64,000 nt of DNA, from contig CM060989.1 in NCBI GenBank assembly GCA_030765065.1, positions 34,215,501 through 34,279,500 of the forward strand, in the 5' to 3' direction. Positions 34,701-46,700 of the stretch are shown piece by piece. The DNA comes from Deroplatys truncata (taxonomy: Eukaryota; Arthropoda; Insecta; Mantodea; Mantidae). Each line of letters opens with the position of its first letter. Positions within the stretch are counted from its first letter, which is position 1. Below the pieces are notes generated by a model. It was not told where the DNA came from. It searched no databases and worked only from the letters and a program-made list of their open reading frames with translations. A program made the translations under genes and the position numbers.

Positions 34701-37700
34701 CATTGTGACATTAACGGTGTGAGCTGATGTATTGTCATGATGCAGCAATGTGCCCCTTAGTCCTGTTTTTGGACGGTTTTCTTGGATTCTTTGAAACACT
34801 TTCAGAAGACAAACTTCTGTGTACCATTTTACAGTAACAGTTTTCTGATTTTCAAGCACAACTGTTGCCAAGAGACCTCTTGTGGAGAAGAAAGAAGCAA
34901 CCATTTTCTTTCCAGCACTCCTTGCTCCCTTGACCTTGATGGGTGGTTGGTTATCTTGGAACACCCAAATGGACGACTGGTGAATTGTTTCAGGGCCAAA
35001 CTGATAGATCCATGTTTTATCACCCGTAGCAATATCTGAAACACAGCGAGGCTCAAATAAAACTCAATTCAATTGTGTGGTTAGGACACACATTTGCTAT
35101 AATTTCTTCCAATTTCATTTTCCCAGCTTGTGACTAGAGAGAGCTTTAGCAGCTGTTGCATGTCGCAGCCAGGGTTTCCAGATATCTGAAATCAAAATAA
35201 GCGACAGATGTGCCTTTTGTCCCCTGTGCAACTGAGGGACACTTATGGCATTATTTACAAAATGCTCTATACTTATCATTGCCATTGCATAACAACCAAT
35301 TGCTAAATTCAGTTCCGTTTTCCCAATCCTTACTACAAAAAACACACAGCCTTTTATAGTTTTTTAACATGATCATCTTTGTGTTTCAAATTCATATCCA
35401 TTTCCATTATTAATTTACTTCCTGTTTTCCAACAAAATAAGCACATGTTTGTGTTCACTTCACAAGCTTCTAACAAGCTTCATTGTTGATAGATATCAAA
35501 CAAAACAGAAACATATGCAGGACAGCAGTTGTTAATTATTAGGCATCATATCTGCAGGCTGACCAACCCCCAAAAAGTCGCCAAATTTGTAGACAATGAA
35601 CTAACTCTGTCAGTACCAACACTATCATCTGTTATAACAGGGTAAAACTTACCAGGAATTACATTTTGCAGTATAAAGAAATATAGCAGTTGGTTTTACC
35701 AACTCCAGAGCTGAAAACATTAATGTATTTTTTTTAAAAGTTTCAAAATACACCAAAATACGTGACAATTAGCATGAAACCAGGACGTCTGGCAACCCTG
35801 ATCACAGCTGCCTTAGGTAATTTCTACAGTGGAGAGTCTAATATGCCATGTGCAGGAATGAGAACAAGGAAGTTAAATCTTGAACCAACTCTTCTTTCCC
35901 ACTCCCGGGACCTGGGAAACTTTCGTGTTAATTGTTAAAACTTGCATTACAATACATGTATTTTAATTTTGTCATTCTGGTTATGGTTATGGTTCTCGGT
36001 TATTGTGAACTAGCCTTAAAGATAAAGATGAAATTAAACAAACTAGGTGATTCAGAATATTCGTGCCTGATTTGGATGCTTAGAATTTCTTCCGTTAGAC
36101 AATGCCCAACTCAAGTCATGTATCTCTGAGTGGATTTCAAACTTCATGATTCAACTGATGTTATATAGAGTGTCTCGGAATTTAAACACACAAGTTGCAA
36201 GGATTGTGGAGGACTACTAGGTAACCATTTTGTGATGGTCGAAACTATGAAGCCTGGGACTTAAAGTACTTAAGAGCATTTTAAGTCACCATTGGGGTGT
36301 GTCATCTCAATACAATTTGAGATCTCCTTGTGGTTTACTGGGTAAAATGAGAATCAGTTGAGGAATTTAATGTCTTACTGGCATGTTGCCATGGTAAGCT
36401 CAGTGGTTAGAGCAACAGGGTGATCTGTAGTTCAAATCCCAGCGATGACATTGAATTTTTCAGTCATCTGATTTTACCTTTCCATACATTTTATTTGTCA
36501 TGAAATATCTTAAATATATGCTGTTTTAATCAAAATCATAGCCATTTTGTAGAAAATGGAAAAAAACATATATATATATATAAAAATAAATACCACATAA
36601 AGGGTACTTTGGGGTGGGGGACGTTTTTGAAAACCTCCGAGTTGCAACTTTAGAACATATCTAACATAAATACCAAGTTGGGTATTTATTGGACATTTCA
36701 TTTTTATTTTCTCTACTACGTATAGTAAGTAGGGGAAGTATTGTATTCCACCCAAAAATTCAATATCAAGATTTCACCGGAAATACATGTTTTGCGGCCC
36801 CCTGAATCCAAAAAAAGCATTTTTGGAAACATGTCCATGTGTGTTTGTGTGAACAGCATAACTCAGAAATGAACAATCGGATAAGCACCAAACTTGATAT
36901 TTAGGTTCAGTATCTTCCAGAGATGCGACACAAAAGTTTTCAAGAAAATCCCCCCACCCCATATTTTTTTTGAAAATTTTAATTTTCTCAGAAATGGTTC
37001 TAACAATTTTGATTAAAATATCACATATTTAAGATACTTTCATGACAAATAAAATGTATATCTTTAATTTTCTGGGAATGTCTCCAAAAGTATTCTTCAT
37101 TGTGAACGACTTTTGCATAACTGGAAAACCATAAAAGATAGACAAAATTTTACTACACAAAAAATGTAGATCGCAGTAAAATACACAATTTATGTCATAT
37201 ACATTTTTTGTTGTTGAGTGAACCATTTTCGAGATATTGTTCATTATTCCCTTAAATTTTCCAATACTTATACTTTTTCTCAAATGGGAATTCATTATTC
37301 ATTTTTTTTATGCCCTGGACATACAAAGAGAATGGAATGCGCCACATAGCAACCAGCTCTTAAAAGATTTGACTATCGCTTAAAGCCTACCATATTCCCC
37401 TTGCACATACAAGAAATTTAGCAATAAGATTAACATCTCAATTAACATGAAGCATATGGAGAATAAGCGTTTGTAAAAATAGTTTGTACAAGAGTAGAGA
37501 AAGTCGTGTGAGTGTAACACATCAGATTTTTTTTATTTATGCTGTTAATGCACACATGAAGCTTATCCTAAAGAAGTTTTTGGGAGGGTTCACAGGGCTA
37601 AAAAATATATTTATGTTGGAATCTTGACATCAAATTTTTGGGTGGAATACAACGCTTCCCCTCCACTTACTGTACTTTGTATAAAAAGTAAAAAATAAAG

Positions 37701-40700
37701 AGTACTTGTTGAATCGGATTTAAACATTTATATACATGGATTCATGTTATGTTGACTTATTGCACCAGTGCCCAATTTCGAAAATGCTGCATAACTTGAA
37801 AATTTGTAAACGCGATCATAGCTTTCTTCCATAATCTTTGCAATTAGTTCATCTCAATTCTAGGACGCTTTGTATAAACATTTGCACCCAAAACCATGAG
37901 ATTACTTAAATAGCTGACCTGAAGATTTAAATACCGTGATAAGTGAATGTTACTGAACATCTATGCATTGTTGAGTTTCAGAATGGAGCTTTGTTGTGCA
38001 TTTGTAGTAAGCAGTTCACGAAATAAAGAATGATATACTTTTTAGAGTATTTTGGATTTCAATTTAAAGTTTTAGGTAGGGGGAGCTGTTTAATTTACAG
38101 AACTGTTCATCTCGTTGATGCTTACTTCCATAGTCTGGGGGTTATGTGTGTGTGTGTATGTCTTCCAAATAAAAGGGTCTGAGATTGAATCTCAGTTGGA
38201 TGAGTTGTGTGGGTTTGGGTTAATCTACAGTTTTCTCTTATCCTCATAAAACAAATGTTGGGTAATTCTCCACTCAATTGTATTCTAGACTCATTTGAGG
38301 ATTATTTCATTAATTGTCCTCACAGACTGAAAGCGTGCGATCTAGCAGACATTGTAGGCAATTCAAAAAGTGCTGTACATCACATACTAACTGAAAATTT
38401 GACATGAGAAAGCTATGCTCAAGATGGGTGCTGCATTTACTCACAATGGAACAAAAGCAGCATTGTGAAGATGTTTCAGTCGAGTGTTTGGCAATTTTTT
38501 GCTGCAATAAAGCTGAGTTTTTGTGTCGATTCATAACCATGGATGAAACATGGGTCCATACTTCACACCTGAGATGAAGGAGCAGTCAAAACAGTGGATT
38601 GAAAGGGAGAATTGGCTGCAAAGAAGGTGAGATAGTTCCATTTGCAGGCAAAGTCATAGTGTCAGTTTTTTGGAAGGTGTGTGAAATAATTTCCATTGAT
38701 TATCTTCAAAAAGGAAAAGCAATCAATGGCGAGTATTATGCAAACTTACTGCAGCATTTGAATGATGAAATCAAGCAAAAACGGCCATATTTAGTGGAAA
38801 AGAAACTTTAGTTTCATCAAGACAATGCACCATTTCACACATGCATTATTGCCATGGGTAAAATCAATGAGTTAAAGTTTGAATTGCTTTCTCATGCACC
38901 CTATTCGCCAGATTTAGCCTCCTCTGATTATTTTCTATTTCCAAAGTTGAAGAAATGTCTTGTTGGTAAAATATTTGCCAACAATGAAGAGGTAGAGTTT
39001 GCAGTTGATGGCTATTTTGCAGAACTCAATGGTTCTCACTATAAACAGGGTATCGAAGCTATTGAACATCGCTGGGAAAAGTGTATCGAGTTGAAAGGAG
39101 ACTATGTAGAGAAATAAAGATGTTTTTACCCAAAATGTTTGTGTTTTCTTTGTTAGTCAGGTACTTCTGGGACAGTCCTTGTATTTCTGAGAATATATGT
39201 TGGGAGAGTTGGATAAGTTTTGGCTAATGTGACAGGAATTAAAAAGTTTTTTTCAGTACATTGAGAATTATAAATCTTTTTTTGGGAAGCCACAGTGAAG
39301 TTTATTTAACATTTTGTATACACAAATTAAGATTTTTATTACTCTAGCTTCACTTTCTATACCAGAACATACTGGGACATGTTTCAGAGACTGTTATCTC
39401 CATCATTAGCCGTGATGATGTAGGCAATAGTCTCCGAAATGTGTTCCAATAAGTTCTGGTGTAGAAAGTGAAGCTAGAATAATCAAAACCTCAATTTGTG
39501 CATATAAACATTTAGAATTGTTTATTTTTGATATTGTGGGTTTTGTAAGAAATGTCTCAGTTGATATTAAATGCATGAACTCCAGTGAATTAACATAATT
39601 AAGAGAGATTATAATGAGTTTTCAGAGGCCAAAGTAACTTTAAGTGGAGTAAGCTAGCTGAAATTGGGTCAAAATTGAAATTTTTATTGTTTTTGCGTTT
39701 CAACATCTTATAAATGATTATTAGGGTAGTGCATTGGTTTTGTTTTCAGCTCTTGTACTGAGGGTCCAGGGCTCTATTCCTGACTCTGGGGTGACTATTT
39801 CAAGTCGGCCCTATCCACGCCTTCACCTCTGACTTGCTCATGTGAAGTATCCCCAGCCCAACATGGTTTGGAGTCCACAGTTGGGGCTGTAGGTCCTCTC
39901 ATTTCATCACCATCCTTATCCCCTACCACCAGAGGCAACGAATTCCACTCACTGGGTGCCTCCACTTCAGAAATGTGTCCAGTCATCACTTGGTGAAATG
40001 AGGTATCCCCCAAAGGTCATGGGAAGTGTTAGAAGCAACTTCTTATAAAAGTTATACTGAAAAATGGAATGTAAATTTGGATATTTAATGCTTCACATTT
40101 AATAATGTCTAAAATGGCATGAAAATGGTAACAGGTTCAATTATAAACTTTAATGCCATTTTTTTCAGTTCCGATATTTTTATAGATTCTGATGCACAGT
40201 ATTCCTCCATTAAAGACAATGAATTGAAATTTCTACAGCTTGTTAACATGCTAAAGAGCTATGAAAATAAGAAGGGGTTTGTTTGTAACTCTTACAGAAA
40301 ATATTTTTTGATAAAAAGAATACCACTATAAATATTATATCTTGGTGACGAATTAAAATTTCTTAAAACTGCATCATATTAATATAAATCCATGAATTAC
40401 TAAAAAAGCTGAAAAAAGCCAGAAACAAAGGAAGGAGAGCTTTCATGCAAGGCTTGCAATTATACATCGATGGAATTCCCTTCACTTGGCACCAAGGCCA
40501 AGGAACTTCGGTCAGAAGAGAGGAAAAGGAGGGCAGAAGAAGTAAGCGTGCCACAAGGGAAGGACCGGGAGAGCAGCGAACCAACCAGGGAGGTGACATC
40601 ACCATTGAAGACACAGAAACAGCTGGTAGATGAAGCAAGGAGTGACGTATTAGCAGCGTCAATGGGACTTGGCGTATGGAAAGACGGAGAAGGTATGAGT

Positions 40701-43700
40701 AGTGTCAACTCCCAAAAGCAGTATCTTAATAGTAAAAGACCACAAGAGGATTCAGACACAACAGGAGCGGAGGGTAACAAGAAAAAGCAAAACTACAACA
40801 ATTTAGACAAAATAGAACCGATTCAACATAGGATGAGTCTGCCCTGGCGGTGGTTGCTGGAATGCAGAAGGTTTATTAATCAAAATTAATAAAGGGGAAT
40901 TGGCTCAAGTGTGGATGTGAGGTGATCTATAGCAATGGAGAACACAGTGATATACATGGAGGGTTATGAGTATTTTGGAAAACATGGAGTGGAAAAGAAA
41001 ATGAAAGGCAGGGTACCACGGGGAATATGAGTGTTTATTAGAAGGGACAGGAACTTAGAACAAAGGAAATAAAGGATGACATTAAATTAAGGCAGGAATA
41101 GGATTAGTAATTTGCATTAGTTAAACAGAATTCTTATACACCAATAACCAGGGTGTTAGTGTGTATAAGGTACAAAGGAAGAAACAACTCTTAAGGATAG
41201 AAATTAGTTGGTGTTTAACGAAAAAAAGAAGGAAAGTTTATATTGTATCAATTAACCCGATATTGTATGTGATTAATGACAAATTTCATTCATTCATTCA
41301 ATAGAAATTAAGGTACAACTTAGACGTGGTAAAATTTGAAGTTGATATCTCAATCCATTTTTTAAAAAAGTGCACCTGGTGCCTTTAAAATTAATGTTTA
41401 ACTCTGTGGCATTAAATTCCTTCAGTGTATTTTTTGTTCCAAGATTAATGACATCATTTGTGCTTGTTTCAGATTTGTGTGTGTGGGGATGACGAAGCTG
41501 GTGCCACAAAACTCTTAAGAGCTCGCTCAGACAGCAGTGGTTTCCTAGATGGTGATTCAGAAACTTCTCCAGCACGATTAGCTGTTAATGGGACTTCTAA
41601 ACTGCGTGCCGGTGAGGAAATCAATCAGTATTTAGGAGAAAGGAATACTAACTCACTAAATTCCAATAAAGATGTCATCCTTAGACCAGAGGATACTGCC
41701 CTACTAAATACAACAAGCGATATAAAAAATTTGCAAGGCGCAATACAATCTCCATTATACTGTAACTATATAAGTGAAGCTAGTCAAGGCACTAAACAAT
41801 CCATTCCAAATAGCCTTTTTCAAGAACTTAAGAATACTGGAAATTGGAGTGATAATGATATGTTATGTAGTAAACAGGATGTTATTTCCGAGAAAATTTG
41901 CAATCTGTCAGGTTCTAGCCTGGGAGGGCAAAGCACAACGCTTTCTCAGCAGAAACATGAACATAAGGATGCAAATGCCATTAACGTTTTCCCTGGCTAT
42001 GAAAATAATTTAGCAAAAAATGAAAAAGCATCTAAATTTGTTTCAAAAAGTAGATCTCACGATAATCAGTGCCATGAAGAAGCAAGTAGAATAGACTGTA
42101 GCACCTTAAAACACAATGTCAAGATCAAAGATACTTGCAGATTAAGAACTTCATCCTTGCATTGTATAGAAAAAGGGCAGCTTTCTCTGCCTGGCATCAA
42201 GAGAACATTTTCCGCTCCATACTGTCTTCACCAGCTTCATACTTGTGACACTATTGCTAGACATGGTAGTCAGAACAGTTTGCATAACATGTTCAGTTCT
42301 TGTAGTGATGTAAGTGTCATACAGTGCTTAGTGTGTGGCAGGAGGCGTCCAAGCGATGTAGGAGACATCATCGTTCATTTACATCACAGAACAGATGAGC
42401 AGAAAAACAAAGAATCAAGTGAAAATGAAACCACAAACTTAGCTGATGGATGTCCAGCGGTAAAGAAGTCGGTGAAAGACCTGAGTGAATTAATGACAGA
42501 GTTAAAAGTAAGTATTTCCTCAACTTTTAATGTTAGTTCTAATGCATTAGGAATCCTACAAGAATATGCGTAATTCCTCCCCACTGGAAAAGCCTGATAT
42601 GTACGGTCACATTACTTTTTCTACCCATAATGACCTCACAGTTCTCTCTTATGTACTATACAATTCGTATATGCATTCTTGTGTCTATTTAATTTAAATA
42701 CTGACACATACTTGCTTAGAATTTTTTCAAATTATTCAATATGGTATTGATTACATGCCAGATGTGGAAGCAACACTCAATTTTAGTTGAATAATATGAA
42801 TATTTATTTGTACTAAGTATCAGTACAAAAGAATATGGCTAAGCATTCAGCCCAGGCTGGCCATATTCATGTCAAAATTTCCTTATCTACTGCTGCTAAG
42901 CTATAGTTGAAATAATAAATTCCAGCTTTTGCAGTAGAAACTTGTTGAATTTATTTGTGGTTTATAAACTCATTCCCTCACACTTCCAATCAATTATACG
43001 TATACACAGCACATAATATTCACAAATAGAACAAAACTTTTATATCAGCCATTAATGGCTGCACCAGCTACCTACTATGGCTTGGCGCCACTCTCCTATA
43101 TTCTCACACAGATAACTGCTAACAAAGCGTGGCTTCACTTTTCAAACTAAGCATCTTTTTTTATTGCTTACCACCCTCTAGGCAGTAATTGCTCTGTTTG
43201 CCTAAATTTTCCATAAGTTCCCATAGTAACCTCCCTTCCACTCTCATATTTGTTCTCTAGGGTCAACAATGATCACTTCCATAGTCGTATATAACTCCTT
43301 CTAACTATGTTTTTATTATTTAATTTAATATTTTGCTTTCATGTTCCAAATTTACAGTAATTAATTGAATTCTCCCCATTACAATTTTAGGTTATGTTAC
43401 TAGGAAATTAATTCCACAAAATACTTATTCCAAATATCAATCACATGAAATTAAAATAAACATTACAACAATAACAATAAATATGAACACATTTTAAGAT
43501 TCCAATTAACATATAAATATTTGCATACTCATAAGTAAGCCTATAAGGTTATGTAGCTTTGAATTCCACTTCAGTGCATTATGCTTACATGCACTTGTTT
43601 TAATAGCTGTGAGAGCTACTATAGCTACAGTAAGAAACTTAATGAAAAAAATCAATTGAATGGCTATCACTTGCAAGCTTGGTATCAAGCTGTACACCAC

Positions 43701-46700
43701 AGGTAGTACTTCGGATTGCATGTGGTTTTGTGCTCCAAGAGTTTTTGGAACTCCATGACCCTATCTCTGCACTAATACGCATTTTTAATGCTGCCTACAT
43801 CCTCAACAGCAGCTTCGAAACCAGGAAATTCCCTGTCATTATCCAAATTACTGTTGCACAACTAAAGTTCATTGTTCTCTGAAGTTATTTCAGTAGCTCC
43901 ATTACTTCCTACAGGAGCTAATTTAGAAACTATATCAGACAGTTAATCTTGGGAAGAAAGTATTTTATCAATCAACAATGTAAATAACAAAACACAAATC
44001 TGCTTTTGCTTCAAAGAGTGATGACAAAAAAATAAGGCTACTTGCAGCAGCTGTTGCCACATCTAACAGACAGTCACACTTTTCATTAGATTTGTGTAAA
44101 TCATTAGTTGATGCTGGCAGAGTCTAACACAAGAACATTTACAGCAGTACCTACCTTATGGTAATGTGCAACAATAAAAAGTATAATTTGTATTATTTTT
44201 AAACCAAATATTGGTTATTAAATATATTATTGTTACAATCTTTTAAAACATTAAATGTCTTTTTACTTTCTCTATCATGTATCTAGTAGGTAGAGAAGGT
44301 ACTGCATTCCACCCAAAAATTCTATATCTATATTGCATCAGAAATGCCTGTTTTGAGGCTCCTTGAATTCCAAAAAGAGCATTTTTAGAAAAAGGTTCAT
44401 GTGCGCGCGTGCACATGCACAGCATAACCCAAAAACAAAACATTGGATGAATACCAAACATAGTATTTAAGTTCAGTACCTTCTAGGAATGTGCACGAAG
44501 ATTTTCAAGAAAATCCCCACATCCTAAACTACTCTTTACATGGAACATTTTTCAAAATTTTTGATTTTCTAAAAAATGGCTGTAATGATTTGTATTAAAA
44601 TACCATATAGTAAATGTATTTACATAACAAATAAAATGCATATCTTGAATTTTCTGAAAAAAACCTGTGAAATCCTCTTCATTCAAAAGGGATTTTGTAT
44701 TATCTTGTATAATGGTAAACATTAAGGGATAGATGAAAACATACTACACTAAAAAATATAAATCTCTTTAAAACATAATTTACTTCAAATAACTTTTTTC
44801 TGGCATTAGCCATTTCCGAGATATGTCATTAATGGTTTCATTTATTCAATGGTTTGTCATTCTATTTAAGTTCTGTCGATTTTCAGTTGTTTTTTGCAAT
44901 GTCATGGAAAGAGTATGGAATTTTAAGACCAGCATATAGTGTCCAGTTCTTAAACATTTGACTCTTGCTGTTCCCTTTGTACACTAACAAAATGTGTAAT
45001 ATAGTTGTTTCTGCAAAAGCTTCTCTCTATTAAAATGAATTAAATAGAAAAATAAACTTCCATAAGAATAGTTTCTATAGTTACTAATAAACAATAGAGG
45101 TTACAGAAAGTTATGTGAATGTAACATGTCAAATTTGTTAAATTTACTGTGCCTATTTTTATGTTTCTATTGCTTTTCCTGCTGATTTTAATTGTAATAA
45201 ATGCCTAACCATCCAGGCTGTAAACATAAGCAAAAGTGAAGGTGTAATACCATTGCTTAAACATAGCATTTTTACATCTACTGTCAAAATATTGTAAGCT
45301 CCAGTGCATTATCAAAAGCCTCGAAATATGTTAAAATTAATGTTACTGTAACCTTCACCTTTTATTCTCATACTTCTAGAATACCATAAGCAAATGCTAG
45401 ATACAATATTTTGGCTTTCCAAGAACATAAACACAGCTGTATCTGAAGGATCCCCATATAGTAGCAGAAATCCATTTATACATTAAGCATTAATGTAGTA
45501 CTGCTTGGAGGCTATTAATGTTATGTCTTTCCTAGGGCAGGGGCTGGGAAATCGCTATGGGCTCGGCCAATCCACACTTCGCAAGTCACACTGATCAGCA
45601 GGTAAGATAATCTATACCTAACATTTAACTCTCACACTTCTTATGCAGCTAAAATAATAATATACATTTCACATGCATATTTAAGTTCATGCCATCACCT
45701 AAAAGAATCTTAATGGAGTTAAATACCCAAGAAATTAACAATTTGTACACAACATACCCCCACCGTTGCAATGTTGCACTTGACAGCTAGCAATTAAGTT
45801 GGTACACTCGCAAAAAAAAAAAAAACAGATGAAAAGCTTTAACCGTTAAACTTCCTAAATCAATCACAAGGCAGCATTTCGGGTGGTCTATGACAAAGCA
45901 GAAGTGGAACTGGAAGCGGCTCTGTTGCCAGATGTAGCTATTTCTAACCACGTGTTTCAGTTTGGAATCTTTAACACATGCGTTGAGTTGTTCTTTGTAA
46001 GCTAATATTGTTCATTGTTATTTATATTTGTGGTTATTGTTGGTGCTCAAAAATGACACCAGTCACCGAGTGATGATTCACAAAGTGAAAATCCTTTGCT
46101 TCAAGATGTGTCACTTAATAGTCAGGCATTGGAACTATTAAGAAGGACCCGGGAATGCTTTGAACAGGAGGAGTACATGAAGGTTCATGGGCATTCCCCT
46201 ATTCCTGCTGATAAAGCCGTACAATGAACTGCAGTAGCTCTTGGACTAATCACAAGAACTGTTATTTACAAGGGAGTGAAACTCCAAGAGAAAGAGGACA
46301 AAATTCCTGAACCATCTGGAATGCAGCGCGAGTGAAAAGAACTTTGTTATCGCAGCTTATAATTTGTTTTATATCTCTTCATTGTGGCAGGCATGTTTGA
46401 ATTATTTTGTTTCTATATTGTCAAAAGTTCTAATTTATTCTACATAACGTTGCAATGTTTATGCGGAGTTATTTTCAATTAACAATAATACAAAATAGTT
46501 ATTATTCAATTACGTTTGCTACCTTAAATTAAATTGAGTTTTATTTATGGACGCTCTTTAACTACTATGGTTTTTACCATCCCATTCTATAGTGGGCGTG
46601 AAAGACCGGAAATTTTGCTCAGAGACCTCTTTATCAGGCTTAAGGTTCTTTTACGTGCCGTAAATCTACGACACGGGACCACCGGCTTTACTTCCCTTCC

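Larger units (their letters stand above)
34089..36017. repeat. Rep-D: long TIR element carrying nested insertions
   Basis: The left end AAGGCTGGTTCACAATAA (34089) and the right end, reverse complemented, AAGGCTAGTTCACAATAACC (from 36017) are inverted. Imperfect GAGAACGGGAAGG-type subterminal blocks follow on the left. A mariner fragment (34430-35060) and a hAT-like element (35170-35800) lie inside. I saw no transposase of its own. A left-end fragment is at 24198. The superfamily is not identified. Confidence 0.6.

Noticed and set aside
40470..40889. 139-codon ORF considered as a host exon in intron 2
   Set aside because: No splice borders that keep the host phase, and downstream sequence looks like a retrotransposon endonuclease start; kept only as weak LINE debris.
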